Shown: positions 7,516 to 15,971, counted from the stretch's first letter. The stretch is 39,647 nt of DNA from Candidatus Zhuqueibacterota bacterium (GCA_016934825.1 JAFGSB010000123.1:1-39647), one strand, 5' to 3'. Made by a program: numbers and translations. The notes: generated by a model from the sequence alone, not told the origin.

Positions 7516-8541
7516 ATGAAAGCGTTTTATCTTTTTTGCTTTATCCTTTTTTCCACGGTTTTTAAAGCCCCGGCCGACACACTCCTTTTTACGACAACGC
7601 GCGAAAAAACCAATGACCATAATGAATTCGCAGGCGGAACCGCCTGTTGCGGGTGCAAGGCGGAACATTACGGGGACCTTCCGGCGGATTTTCCCGTCGG
7701 CAAGGTTGACAGGGTGACTTTTTTCCTTTCGGCAAGCCGGGCAAACAGTTATTCCACAAAGATTAAGGAAGGCCCGACAAGTTTAAAGTTCGTACTGGGG
7801 GGGAGGGCCGCCGCGGCATTAAGCGAAAAGGTGCCTCCCGGAGCAGGGCTCCCCGTCACCTCGCCCTGGTTCATAACGTTCACATTCGATCCTCCGGCGG
7901 ATACCGGTCCCGGTATGCAATGGAAAATTCTGGACGGCGATAATAATATTTACAGCGCTGTCTGGCTTTATTCAAGTAATGTTAACATGAGCGGGTTGCC
8001 GGGCTTTTCCAAAATATACGATTGCCAGTACAGCCGGGTTGTCAAAGCGAGTTATGCAGTCAGTTTTAATTTCGTCGAATCGCAAACGGCGATCCCGAAA
8101 CCATTGCCGGTGGTTATCAACGGTAAAGTCAGGGAAAAAGTGTATAAAACCGCTGTGGTTGAATTTGAAGAAAAAGGTAATCTGGGTATTGAAGATGCCG
8201 GAACGATTGTTTCGGAATGGATGACGACCGCTCTGGGTAAAACCGGCGCTTTTGAAGTATATGAGAGGCTGTCGCTGCAAAAGCTGATTGAAGAATACGA
8301 ACTGGGCGTAAGCGGATTAATGGACGATGAGACAGTGGCAAAAATCGGACGGATGCACGGAGTCGAGGCCATTGTAACCGGCAGTGTACTCAAGTTCGGC
8401 ACAATTATTTCGGTCACCGCCAAGGTCATTGATGTGGAAACTGCAAAAATCATTGATTCAGCAGACGCAAAGGTGAAGGATGTGGATTCAATACCCGCGG
8501 AAATAGAAAGAATGGCCGTCGAGTTGTCCATAGACCAATGA
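7516..8541 (+). CDS. Exported CsgG/LpoB-like protein with a novel N-terminal domain
   Basis: The 341-residue protein has a Sec signal peptide (MKAFYLFCFILFSTVFKAPA). The N-terminal ~185 residues contain a conspicuous Cys cluster (GGTACCGCKAEHYGD) and a beta-rich region I cannot assign. From residue ~208 (KTAVVEFEEKGNLG) to the end it resembles the CsgG/FlgO/LpoB fold: beta-alpha-beta order, EYELGVSGLMDDETVAKIG, then VEAIVTGSVLKFG and a VTAKVIDVETAKIIDSADA strand pair. CsgG-like domains form outer-membrane secretion pores or bind periplasmic partners. Full CsgG features (lipid anchor, transmembrane hairpins) are not evident, so a periplasmic or LpoB-like role is more likely. The ATG at 7516 has a perfect GAGGAGG five bases upstream; the frame is open from 7483. 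It is monocistronic with its own promoter and leader. Confidence 0.75.
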   Translation: MKAFYLFCFILFSTVFKAPADTLLFTTTREKTNDHNEFAGGTACCGCKAEHYGDLPADFPVGKVDRVTFFLSASRANSYSTKIKEGPTSLKFVLGGRAAAALSEKVPPGAGLPVTSPWFITFTFDPPADTGPGMQWKILDGDNNIYSAVWLYSSNVNMSGLPGFSKIYDCQYSRVVKASYAVSFNFVESQTAIPKPLPVVINGKVREKVYKTAVVEFEEKGNLGIEDAGTIVSEWMTTALGKTGAFEVYERLSLQKLIEEYELGVSGLMDDETVAKIGRMHGVEAIVTGSVLKFGTIISVTAKVIDVETAKIIDSADAKVKDVDSIPAEIERMAVELSIDQ

Positions 8542-8817
8542 ACAGAGCCGTGGTGATAAATATCCGGTAAAAAAGGTGCGTGTGGCTTTTTACTGTTCAG
8601 GTAAATAGCCGCTCTTTTAGGATGTTTTTTTATGCAGAATCTTATTACAGCGTCTGTACAAATACATCTCTAACCGGATTGAGCGGAGAACGACAGGATA
8701 AAATCCAAATATGTGAATATAAGGTATATAAAAATATTAATAGAATGATCTTTTCAAAATTAAATATTTTATGTAACAGTAAGTCCATAAAAATTATTAA
8801 TTAATCAGGAGAAAAAG

Positions 8818-10287
8818 ATGAAAAACAAAAAGTTGTTTTATTTTATCCCGGTGTTTTTAATCACCGTACAATTTTTTTCCTCCTTTGACTGCACAAAAAA
8901 GGATAGTGGGAAAATACCAATTACCACATCCTCGAAAGAGGCATCGGAATTATACCTGCAGGGGCGCGACCTTTCAGACAGACTGCAGGCACAGGAATCG
9001 CTTCAATATTTTACAAATGCAATAGCTGCGGACACAAATTTTGCCCTGGGTTATTTGAACCTGGCGTTTGTCGTTCCCAACGCCAAAGATTTTTTCACAA
9101 ATCTGAACAAGGCGGTTGATCTGGCAGATAATGTGTCCGAGGGCGAACGGGCATGGATCCTGGGAGTACAGGCAGGGGTGAACGGCGAACCCATGCTGCA
9201 GAGAGAGTATTATCAAAAACTGGTGCAAGAATATCCGAACGACGAACGGGCGCATAATCTTTTAGGTATTCATTATTTCGGATTGCAGGAATGGGAGATG
9301 GCGATAACGGAATTTATAAAAGCAACCGAGATCAACCCGGATTTTTCCCAGCCCTATAACCAACTGGGTTATGCTTACAGGTTCCTTGAACAGTATGACA
9401 AGGCGGAAGAGGCTTTTAAGAAGTATATCGAATTGATTCCCGATGATCCCAATCCCTATGATTCCTATGCCGAACTGCTTATGAAGACAGGGAAATTCAA
9501 CGAATCGATCGAATCTTACCAAAAGGCCCTGACGTTTAACCCCAATTTTGTTGCTTCACACATCGGCATTGCCACGGATCTTAATTTGTTGGGTCAGTAC
9601 GAAGATGCAAGAGAACAAATCTATAAACTTTATTATATGGCGCGGGATGAAGGGGAACGTAATGCCGCACTTTTTACAATGGCCGTTTCCTATGCGGATG
9701 AAGGAAACCTGGAAAAGGCATTGGAGGAAATTAATAAATCGTATAGCGCAAATGAAGAGATAAATGATGTTGCCGCCATGGCCGGCAACCTGAACACAAT
9801 GGGAAATATTCTGCTGGAAATGGGAAGAGTCAAAGAGGCTGAGGAAAAGTATATGCAGGCGGTTGACATTATAAGCAAATCCAACCTGTCACAGGAAGTA
9901 AAAGACAACGCGACCCGCGGCGGTCTCTTTAATATGTCACAAGCCGCTCTGAAGGACGGTGACATTGAAACGGCTAAAGCAAAGGCCGATGAGTATCGCC
10001 AACAGGTTGAGGCACTGAACAATCCCAATTTTATACGACTGTCACATCAACTGACGGCCATGATTGCATTGGATGAAAAAGATTATAACAAGGCAATAGA
10101 GGAATTGCAGATGGCGAATCTGCAAAATCCCTATAATTTGTACCGAATGGCGTTGGCCTATAAGGGTCAGGGGGATGAAGAAAAATCTCTTGAATTTCTG
10201 AAAAAAGCGGCCAATTTTAATGGTCTGAATAATTTGAATTACGCTTTTATCCGGACAAAAGCGAAAAATATGCTGGAAGAAATGTAA
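8818..10287 (+). CDS. TPR-repeat lipoprotein
   Basis: The 489-residue protein starts with MKNKKLFYFIPVFLITVQFFSSFDC, a signal segment followed by Cys25, so it is probably a lipoprotein (relaxed lipobox). The rest is helical tetratricopeptide repeats. Clear units are NLLGIHYFGLQEWEMAITEF, YNQLGYAYRFLEQYDKAEEAF, YDSYAELLMKTGKFNESIES and LNTMGNILLEMGRVKEAEEKY, plus others toward the C-terminus. I count about nine or ten. TPR lipoproteins are protein-protein interaction scaffolds. Here no catalytic domain is attached and the partner is unknown. A good ribosome-binding site, AGGAGA, sits before ATG 8818. The gene is alone, with a likely terminator hairpin directly behind it. The 276 nt in front carry no recognisable signal beyond AT richness. 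Confidence 0.85.
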   Translation: MKNKKLFYFIPVFLITVQFFSSFDCTKKDSGKIPITTSSKEASELYLQGRDLSDRLQAQESLQYFTNAIAADTNFALGYLNLAFVVPNAKDFFTNLNKAVDLADNVSEGERAWILGVQAGVNGEPMLQREYYQKLVQEYPNDERAHNLLGIHYFGLQEWEMAITEFIKATEINPDFSQPYNQLGYAYRFLEQYDKAEEAFKKYIELIPDDPNPYDSYAELLMKTGKFNESIESYQKALTFNPNFVASHIGIATDLNLLGQYEDAREQIYKLYYMARDEGERNAALFTMAVSYADEGNLEKALEEINKSYSANEEINDVAAMAGNLNTMGNILLEMGRVKEAEEKYMQAVDIISKSNLSQEVKDNATRGGLFNMSQAALKDGDIETAKAKADEYRQQVEALNNPNFIRLSHQLTAMIALDEKDYNKAIEELQMANLQNPYNLYRMALAYKGQGDEEKSLEFLKKAANFNGLNNLNYAFIRTKAKNMLEEM

Positions 10288-10302
10288 TCGTTTATTTATA
10301 AT

Positions 10303-10329
10303 CGCCCCGGAGTAATCGGCTTCGGGGCG
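10303..10329 (+). terminator. Hairpin after the TPR gene
   Basis: CGCCCCG (10303-10309) pairs with CGGGGCG (10323-10329) across a 13-nt loop, 15 nt after the TPR stop codon. Only a short T-rich tail follows, so termination is plausible but weak. Confidence 0.5.
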
Positions 10330-10341
10330 GTCGACTTTTAC

Positions 10342-10418
10342 CTGCTACGGACCACACTGATTTGCGCGGAATGAACAATTTAAAATTTGTGTATCCGGGT
10401 TATCTGTGGGCGGTTTTT
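10342..10418. repeat. Dispersed CCACGGAT-type hairpin repeat, copy B
   Basis: The left arm has GGACCACACTGATTTG and the centre GAACAATTTAAAATTTGTG, followed by TATCCGGGTTATCTGTGGGC and a T-run. It is most similar to copy D at 21273-21346, with which it shares the whole central part. Confidence 0.7.
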
Positions 10419-10500
10419 GTTATTACCCCTGTATTCGGGAAAAGAGATTGTATTATTAAAAAAAAATTTTAACTTTATGACTTAAAAGTAAGGAGAATAA

Positions 10501-10818
10501 ATGAAAATTGCTGTCAGTGCTATGGGAGGTTCATTGTCCGCGAAGGTCGACCCCAGATTTGGGAGATGTGCTTATTTTGTTATTGTCGATTCGGACACCA
10601 TGAAATTTTCTGCGTTTTCAAATCCGGCTTCAGAGTTGTCCGGCGGAGCAGGCCCGGCAGCGGCACGCGAGATTGTCAAAAATGATGTTAAAGTGTTGCT
10701 CACCGGTAGTGTCGGTACCAACGCCAAACTTGCGTTAGAAGCAGGAGAAGTTGAGATCGTGACGGGCATTGAGGGAACCGTCAAAGAGGCGGTGGAAAAC
10801 TATTTGTCTGATAAATAA
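10501..10818 (+). CDS. NifX/NifB-type iron-molybdenum cluster-binding protein
   Basis: The 105-residue protein matches the dinitrogenase iron-molybdenum cofactor biosynthesis family (PF02579) along its whole length: MKIAVSAMGGSLSAKVDPRFGR, then YFVIVD, a GGAGPAAAREIVKNDVKVLLTG strand-helix-strand, and a C-terminal EGTVKEAVENYL. Stand-alone members are widespread in anaerobes that do not fix nitrogen and usually sit beside DUF5320 proteins, Mrp/MinD-like ferredoxin ATPases and Fur regulators. A role in handling iron-sulfur or molybdenum clusters is inferred from the family. A strong TAAGGAG lies just before ATG 10501. It is a single gene converging on the minus-strand island, which contains three DUF5320-type genes; this supports a functional link. 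Confidence 0.9.
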   Translation: MKIAVSAMGGSLSAKVDPRFGRCAYFVIVDSDTMKFSAFSNPASELSGGAGPAAAREIVKNDVKVLLTGSVGTNAKLALEAGEVEIVTGIEGTVKEAVENYLSDK

Positions 10819-10859
10819 TGATCCATCGTCACAAGTGTGGTGTGGAACATCAGGCTGAG

Positions 10860-10875
10860 CCCCGAAAGGACGGGG
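10860..10875. other. Short GC hairpin after the NifX-like gene
   Basis: CCCCG (10860-10864) and CGGGG (10871-10875) enclose AAAGGA, 42 nt after the stop codon. There is no T-run, so its role (weak terminator or mRNA 3' end) is uncertain. Confidence 0.3.
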
Positions 10876-10937
10876 ATGAAAAAAATGGGGAATCCAACAA
10901 TACTTGACAGTCATTTTTTGGATATACTAATTTTCAT

Positions 10938-11006
10938 GCCCACGGATTAAACTGATGACACGGATTGAATAATTTTATGTTTGAGTACATCCGCGTTATC
11001 CTTTAG
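10938..11006. repeat. Dispersed CCACGGAT-type hairpin repeat, copy C
   Basis: GCCCACGGATTAAACTGATGACACGGATTG-like left half and TACATCCGCGTTATCC right half, in the convergent gap between the NifX-like gene and the RACo-like gene. It is the most diverged copy: it lacks the final GTGGGC and the long T-run. Confidence 0.6.
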
Positions 11007-11091
11007 ATAAAATAAAAATGATCTGCCCCGGGCGGATACATTTTATTATACTATTTGTGAGACAGGGGAGAGGCGCCGGTTAACCGGACGT

Positions 11092-12945
11092 TCACGAGAC
11101 CTGCTGTTGAAAAAAGAGCGCCTCGATAAAATTCTCCTGAAATTCCGGATAGCTGTTCAGTTCGATCACATTTGGCTGCCGGGAGATGGTATCCATGTCT
11201 TCCAGGGCAAGGGGTTCAATCAGGGCCAGGTAAGCGCCCGCCAGCGATCCGTTGCCGATAACTTTAATTCTGTCCTCAGGGACGTCGGGGAGCAAACCGA
11301 TACGAACGGCATTTTTTAAAGTGATATACCCGGCAAAACCGCCGGTCAACACCAGCCGTTTGATATCACTCCAGTTCTTTTTCCGTATAAACAGGAGGGT
11401 CTTTAAGCCCGCGTAAATGGCCGCTTTGGCCTGCATGATACTGATAATATCGTTTTGCGTGACAATGATGGGGCCATCAATTCCGGTATCGGCGGCTTTG
11501 GCGACGACGCAGGCGGGAAGGGCGCTGCCGTTTTCTTCCACCGTATGATATAAAGCCAGTTCTTTTAGCATCTCTATATTAAATTTTCCAGCATAATCGA
11601 TCAAGCCTGCGCGGAGACCTTCGGCGATAAAATCAATGATGCCGGTACCGCAAATGCCGATGGCTTTTTGGTCATGGATCGTTTCAAAACGGATTGTCCC
11701 TTCCTTAAAAAACACTTTTTCAATCGCTCCCTCCGAAGCCCGGCTGCCGTGATACAATCCGTATCCTTCAAAAGCGGGACCGGCCGCTGTAGAACAAGCG
11801 ACTGTTTTGCCGTTCTCGCTTATTACGATTTCTCCATTGGTGCCGAGATCAATCAGTACCGAAAATTCCGTTCTTTGGTTCAGCTTTGATACGTAAATAT
11901 CCGAGACGATATCTCCGCCGATATAACCCGAGACGGCCGGAATAAAATCGATGATCCCGTTTTTATGGATGCCGATCCCGGTCTCTCCGGCCCGGAATGG
12001 ACCGGGATTTAGGACCACGGGTTGGAAGGGTACCTGCCCAATGTTCGACGGATCGAGCCCCAACAGCAAATGCATCATGACCGTATTGCCGGACACCGCC
12101 AGGTGATAAATGTTTTCGGGTGAGATTTTGCTCCGCGAACATAATTGTTGCAGGATAGGATGTATGGTATCCTCAATGACAAGTTTTTTTAAATGTTCGA
12201 TTTCTTTGCGGGATTTACAATAAGATATTCTTGATATGACATCCCCGGCAACGTTGATCTGCTGATTGTACAGCGAAGCGGTCGCGGCAATTTCACAACT
12301 GGTGAGATCAGTCAGCAGGCCGATGACCGTTGTGGTACCGATATCCAGAGCCACGGCATAGTTGGTTGATGTCGTGTCTTCCGGTTCAACAGCGACCAGG
12401 TGACTTCCCTGGTTACTGGTAACAAGCGTCGCCGTTATTTTGCCACCGCCCTTTTTCAAAACGCCGGGTAGTTGCCGGATAACGTCGAGCGGTATGGAAA
12501 AGTCTTTAACGGATGTTTTTTCGTAAACAGCCTTTTTGACTCTTGAAATATCCGGGTGCTGTTTATCGAGTGTCGCGGGTGGTACATTCAGGTATATTTT
12601 TTGAGTTTGCGGGTCCTTTTCGAAATGATTAATGAGAAAATTGTCGATCATTTTCCCGGACAAGTTGACAAACAATTCACCAGGGATTTCAACGATTGCG
12701 TCGGACCTGGATATTTTTGTCAGGCATGATAAGGCAAAGTCATGATTTCTCTCCACATAAATCTCCCGGTTTTCGACGAGAAATTTCCCCTTTTTCAGAT
12801 TGACCATACATTGCCCGCATTTACCGTTTCCCCCGCAGCTTGATTTTATGAACAGTCCGGTTTCTCTTGCCAGCTCGAAAATTGTTTTATCCGGTTTGTT
12901 TTCAACCTGATATTCTTTTTGCCTCGTTTTAAAAATGATTGCCAT
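11092..12945 (-). CDS. RACo-like ferredoxin/ASKHA activator (DUF4445 family)
   Basis: The 617-residue protein has an N-terminal plant-type [2Fe-2S] ferredoxin domain (Cys37, Cys43, Cys46 and Cys74; CGGNGKCGQC). A linker of ~100 residues follows, then an ASKHA-fold ATPase region from residue ~200 (ALDIGTTTVIGLL, later LIDLGTNGEIVI and GICGTGIIDFIAEGL). This order is that of RACo, the reductive activator of corrinoid iron-sulfur proteins, which uses ATP to return Co(II) corrinoids to Co(I). No corrinoid protein or methyltransferase of that pathway is in the window, so the client is unknown. The ATG at 12945 was chosen because AAAGGGA precedes it and the ferredoxin fold starts there; a GTG at 12975 overlapping the UDG stop is the alternative. 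Last gene of the island, translationally close to the UDG gene. Confidence 0.87.
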   Translation of the reverse strand: MAIIFKTRQKEYQVENKPDKTIFELARETGLFIKSSCGGNGKCGQCMVNLKKGKFLVENREIYVERNHDFALSCLTKISRSDAIVEIPGELFVNLSGKMIDNFLINHFEKDPQTQKIYLNVPPATLDKQHPDISRVKKAVYEKTSVKDFSIPLDVIRQLPGVLKKGGGKITATLVTSNQGSHLVAVEPEDTTSTNYAVALDIGTTTVIGLLTDLTSCEIAATASLYNQQINVAGDVISRISYCKSRKEIEHLKKLVIEDTIHPILQQLCSRSKISPENIYHLAVSGNTVMMHLLLGLDPSNIGQVPFQPVVLNPGPFRAGETGIGIHKNGIIDFIPAVSGYIGGDIVSDIYVSKLNQRTEFSVLIDLGTNGEIVISENGKTVACSTAAGPAFEGYGLYHGSRASEGAIEKVFFKEGTIRFETIHDQKAIGICGTGIIDFIAEGLRAGLIDYAGKFNIEMLKELALYHTVEENGSALPACVVAKAADTGIDGPIIVTQNDIISIMQAKAAIYAGLKTLLFIRKKNWSDIKRLVLTGGFAGYITLKNAVRIGLLPDVPEDRIKVIGNGSLAGAYLALIEPLALEDMDTISRQPNVIELNSYPEFQENFIEALFFQQQVS

Positions 12946-12971
12946 TGAACAGATTCCCTTTAATATATAAT

Positions 12972-13751
12972 TCACAGGTTTTTCAGATTTTTATCCAGAC
13001 TGCCGTCGGGGAGCATCCAATCCGGATGATATTCACCATTCTCCTCCATTTGATAGCGCGTACAACTCTGCCACAATCCTTTGCAGTATAATGCGATCCA
13101 CTTTCGCGGCAGGCTTCCCTGTTCATAAAAGCGTTTCATGGGGCAACAGGAATACCATTTACATTCATGTTGCAGTATAAACAATTTTTGATAATTTTTG
13201 ACGGCCTCATCCTCAAAAGCCGGATGATAGAGCAGCGAAGCCGGATGGGGCAGGGGGAATATCGCCTGGTTGTCGGCAAAAAGGAGTTTACCGTAAAGGG
13301 GAGAATAGTCCCTGCGAGCCGGCGGCGGGTCCGCGTGATATTTTGTTAATATTGTTCTCGTTGCGTAATAACCGAGCGGCACGATAATTTGGGGGCGTAT
13401 GATCGCGATTTCGTCGAACAAAAACCGGCTGCAGGATTCGATCTCTTCCATTTTGGGTCTGCGGTTTTTCGGCAGTATGCACTTGATCAGATTGGTGATA
13501 TAGACCGAATCCCGGCGAATACCGGTGGTTTTGAACAGTTTATCCAGAACCTGCCCGGACGGGCCGATGAACATTCTATTATGTGCATCCTCTTCTTTGC
13601 CGGGCGAAAGAGCCACCAGCAGCAGCCGAGTGTCTAAACTCCCTTCGCCAATCAGGACGTTATTTCTGGTGAGCGAGAGTTGGCATGTCCCGCAGGTCTT
13701 CAGCCCCTTGTTGAGCTGATTCATGGCTTTTTGTTTATTTTCCGTATTCAT
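12972..13751 (-). CDS. Family-4-like [4Fe-4S] uracil-DNA glycosylase with Cys-rich tail
   Basis: The 259-residue enzyme would remove uracil from DNA. Residues 20-190 match the iron-sulfur UDGs: cluster cysteines 20, 23, 91 and 107 (CGTC, then KCILPKNRRPKMEE and SC), the uracil-site segment LSPGKEED at 48-55 and FIGPSGQVLDKLF, and the C-terminal catalytic HPA at 169-171. LSPG replaces the usual EAPG. The last ~60 residues are extra. They contain Cys197, 202, 203, 223 and 230 and the pattern RKWIALYCKGLWQSC..YHPDWMLPDG, which I recognise as a small Cys-rich module otherwise seen in stand-alone bacterial proteins. This may be a second metal site. It lies 35 nt downstream of the HD gene and ends just in front of the RACo-like gene. 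Confidence 0.88.
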   Translation of the reverse strand: MNTENKQKAMNQLNKGLKTCGTCQLSLTRNNVLIGEGSLDTRLLLVALSPGKEEDAHNRMFIGPSGQVLDKLFKTTGIRRDSVYITNLIKCILPKNRRPKMEEIESCSRFLFDEIAIIRPQIIVPLGYYATRTILTKYHADPPPARRDYSPLYGKLLFADNQAIFPLPHPASLLYHPAFEDEAVKNYQKLFILQHECKWYSCCPMKRFYEQGSLPRKWIALYCKGLWQSCTRYQMEENGEYHPDWMLPDGSLDKNLKNL

Positions 13752-13786
13752 CGTATCGTTTAGAGTACACAGTCTCCATTTAATTT

Positions 13787-14584
13787 TTATTTGTTTTGAA
13801 TATTTTCATCGAGGTGTGAATGAATAACCGCAAAAATGGAGTTGATTTTTTCCGATTCCGGCAGGACCTCGCGGATTTTTTCCAGGTAAAGTCTGGACCG
13901 GACAGCCCGGAATGTCGCCGCGAAATTGAGATCAAAGACCCAGCCAACCTGAAGCAGTTTAAAATCGTTCAGATTTTTCATATGATGAATATTGACAATT
14001 TTTTTATTCAGAAGGTCCCGGTATACCGCTTCGGAGATACCGGGTGTGTCCGGCAGGTCAAGTTCGATCGCGCCGTTGCGTTTGCCGTCCTGCCTGTGAT
14101 AATAATCGGTAACGACCCGCCAGATATCCAGTTTGTCCGCGTCGCGCAGTAATTTGCTGTAAAACAGGCACGTTTCCGTCTCATCCGGCGGTAATACCGC
14201 GCGGTTGTGATACCGTATGGTTCGTAAAATGAGATTTGAGGTGGAATCCTCAAATTGATCGAGCACGCCATAGTTCCTGAGTATTTTTACGCCAAGTTCG
14301 GCGTGGTTTTCGGATTGTTTATCAACAAAAGTGTAATAACGGGCAAACTGTTCAAACCGGCCGATGTCGTGAAAGAGGGCGATGATCTCAGCCAGACGCC
14401 GTTCATTCGTTGTCAATCCAAGCTGTTCCGCAAGCGTTTGCATTTCATGACAAACCAGTAACGTATGCTCCTCTTTAAGGATCGTATTTTGTTTTAATTC
14501 CCGGTTTCCGTATTTGAATGTCTGAACATAGTGGGTAAACCACTCTTTGAGGTCTGTTATGGTTTTTTTCTTTATTGTTTTCAC
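13787..14584 (-). CDS. HD-domain phosphohydrolase
   Basis: The 265-residue protein carries a canonical HD metal-binding domain: His40 (EEHTLLV), His72-Asp73 (ALFHDIGRFEQF), His94 (ENHAELG), a further RYHNR, and RDADKLDIW. These supply the two-metal site of HD phosphohydrolases, which act on nucleotides or cyclic nucleotides. The C-terminal ~100 residues are helical and unassigned. The substrate cannot be read from sequence; the position before a uracil-DNA glycosylase would suit a nucleotide-hygiene role, but that is inference. The start is GTG at 14584, with no earlier in-frame ATG and no strong ribosome-binding site. It follows the YggS gene by 78 nt. Confidence 0.88.
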   Translation of the reverse strand: MKTIKKKTITDLKEWFTHYVQTFKYGNRELKQNTILKEEHTLLVCHEMQTLAEQLGLTTNERRLAEIIALFHDIGRFEQFARYYTFVDKQSENHAELGVKILRNYGVLDQFEDSTSNLILRTIRYHNRAVLPPDETETCLFYSKLLRDADKLDIWRVVTDYYHRQDGKRNGAIELDLPDTPGISEAVYRDLLNKKIVNIHHMKNLNDFKLLQVGWVFDLNFAATFRAVRSRLYLEKIREVLPESEKINSIFAVIHSHLDENIQNK

Positions 14585-14662
14585 GTTGTAATGCCCGTTT
14601 TCGTTAATTAATAATAGTATGGTCGACTGTAATTATTTTATATTATCGGCATAAAGATTGAA

Positions 14663-15331
14663 TTACTTATGTCTTTCGCCGAACAGGTAAGTACCGATTC
14701 GAACGATATTGGCGCCTTCTTCTATGGCGATTTCATAGCTGTTTCTCATGCCCATTGACATGAACCGCATCTCCACGTCAGGGATATTGGCCTCATACAG
14801 GCGGTCGAACGCCGCTTTTGTAGCCCTGAAATATGGTCTGGCCTCCCCGGGATCGCCAAAACGCGGCCCCATGGTCATCAATCCCTGAACCCTTATATGT
14901 GAAAACGTGCCGATCTCCCGTACCAGGTCATCGACTTTGTCCGGCAGTACACCGGTTTTGTTTGATTCTTCGCCGCTGTTTATCTCAATCAATACCGGCA
15001 TGATCTTGTTCATGTCGGCACAATGGCGGTTAACCTCAAATGCTATTTTGAGAGAGTCTATTGTTTCGATCATATCGAAAAGGCGCGCGGCCCGTTTGGC
15101 TTTGTTGCTCTGAAGGTGTCCGATCATATGCCACTGCACCGAACTGCCGACGTGCGTGAACATGCGTTCCGCTTCCTGCAGATAGTTATAGCCGATGATC
15201 CTGACGCCCGCTTCAACAGCGGCATTTATTTCTTCGGGCGTCCTTGTTTTGGCCGCCGCGACCAGATCAACACCCGGTGGCAGCGACGACAGGCATGTTT
15301 TAACGGTTTCTTTAATTTGTGTTGTCCGCAT
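14663..15331 (-). CDS. YggS/PLPHP-family pyridoxal-phosphate homeostasis protein
   Basis: The 222-residue single-domain alanine-racemase-fold protein binds pyridoxal phosphate without a known enzymatic activity and buffers PLP and amino-acid pools in other bacteria. The PLP lysine is Lys28 in VAAAKTRTPEE. WHMIGHLQSNKAKRA is the family signature, and MTMGPRFGD and EGANIVRIGTYLFGER complete the barrel. Two motifs deviate: the usual GENYVQE is GYNYLQE, and the usual SMGMS is SMGMRNS; the changes affect residues near the cofactor phosphate. The start ATG overlaps the stop of the upstream membrane gene by one base (TAATG) with GGAGG ahead, so translation is probably coupled. Confidence 0.9.
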   Translation of the reverse strand: MRTTQIKETVKTCLSSLPPGVDLVAAAKTRTPEEINAAVEAGVRIIGYNYLQEAERMFTHVGSSVQWHMIGHLQSNKAKRAARLFDMIETIDSLKIAFEVNRHCADMNKIMPVLIEINSGEESNKTGVLPDKVDDLVREIGTFSHIRVQGLMTMGPRFGDPGEARPYFRATKAAFDRLYEANIPDVEMRFMSMGMRNSYEIAIEEGANIVRIGTYLFGERHK

Positions 15332-15969
15332 TAGGTGTCCTCCTGTTTTTGTTTCCCGACAAATAAAAGCGGGAATACTATATCACTTACGCAGCACGGC
15401 AGCCAGACGGCAAGAAATAAAAATATAAATACCACAAGATATGAAAACCAATTCATCCCGCTTCCCAGGGCCATGATGATGTGGAACAGGGACGCCCATG
15501 TGCTGAACAATACATGCCCGGCATGGGGGAATTTGGTTGTCGGTTTGAAATACGCGAATAAAATTCCGGCAACAGCTAATGGATTGACAAGCCACCACTT
15601 TTCGATGAATCCGATATGAATTCCGCGATTCGGCATACCGAGCAAAACCTCGCCCAGGTATGGAATGACGGAATCACTGAGCGTGGCGATTCCAATTGAA
15701 CCCAGGTAGCCTATGAGAAACAGTTACCAGAGATTACACTTTCCCCGGAAACATTGAGGGCCCGGACGCTTGCATTCATGAATTTCATAGATAGACGCCG
15801 TCACCAGGGCGCTGAGCACCACATGAAGGGGGTGGAGAACGTAAAATATCCGAAAGGATGTCTCTTTCGGCAGTTTCTGGAAGAAGATCATGAACAGAAT
15901 GCCGGTCAACGCGCCAAAAACTGTAAACGGGGCGTGGTTCCTGAGTTCCTTTAAAATTGTCCTGATCAT
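15331..15969 (-). pseudogene. Small multi-spanning membrane protein broken by an in-frame TAA
   Basis: Two pieces lie in the same frame: 15969-15724 (81 residues ending CNLW) and, straight after a single TAA at 15726-15724, a continuing frame LFLIGYLGSIGIATLSDSVI...LGEVLLGMPNR...GFIEKWWLVNPLAVAG that runs to 15331. Read through, it is a 212-residue hydrophobic protein with about five or six membrane segments, and it resembles an uncharacterised bacterial membrane family (FTVFGALTGI, HVVLSALVTAS, SDSVIPYLGE, CCVSD are conserved-looking). No frameshift is involved. The 3' half keeps good coding character, suggesting a recent nonsense mutation, a sequencing error, or read-through/reinitiation (an internal ATG is at 15645). 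It starts 2 nt after the MBL gene stop. Confidence 0.8.
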
Positions 15970-15971
15970 AT

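Noticed and set aside
8580-8804. 74-residue open frame before the TPR gene
   Set aside because: No ribosome-binding site, atypical composition and no similarity to a known family; it lies in an AT-rich gap.
10897-10925. TTGACA..TATACT promoter on the plus strand in front of repeat copy C
   Set aside because: The spacing is 13 nt, too short, and no plus-strand gene follows.
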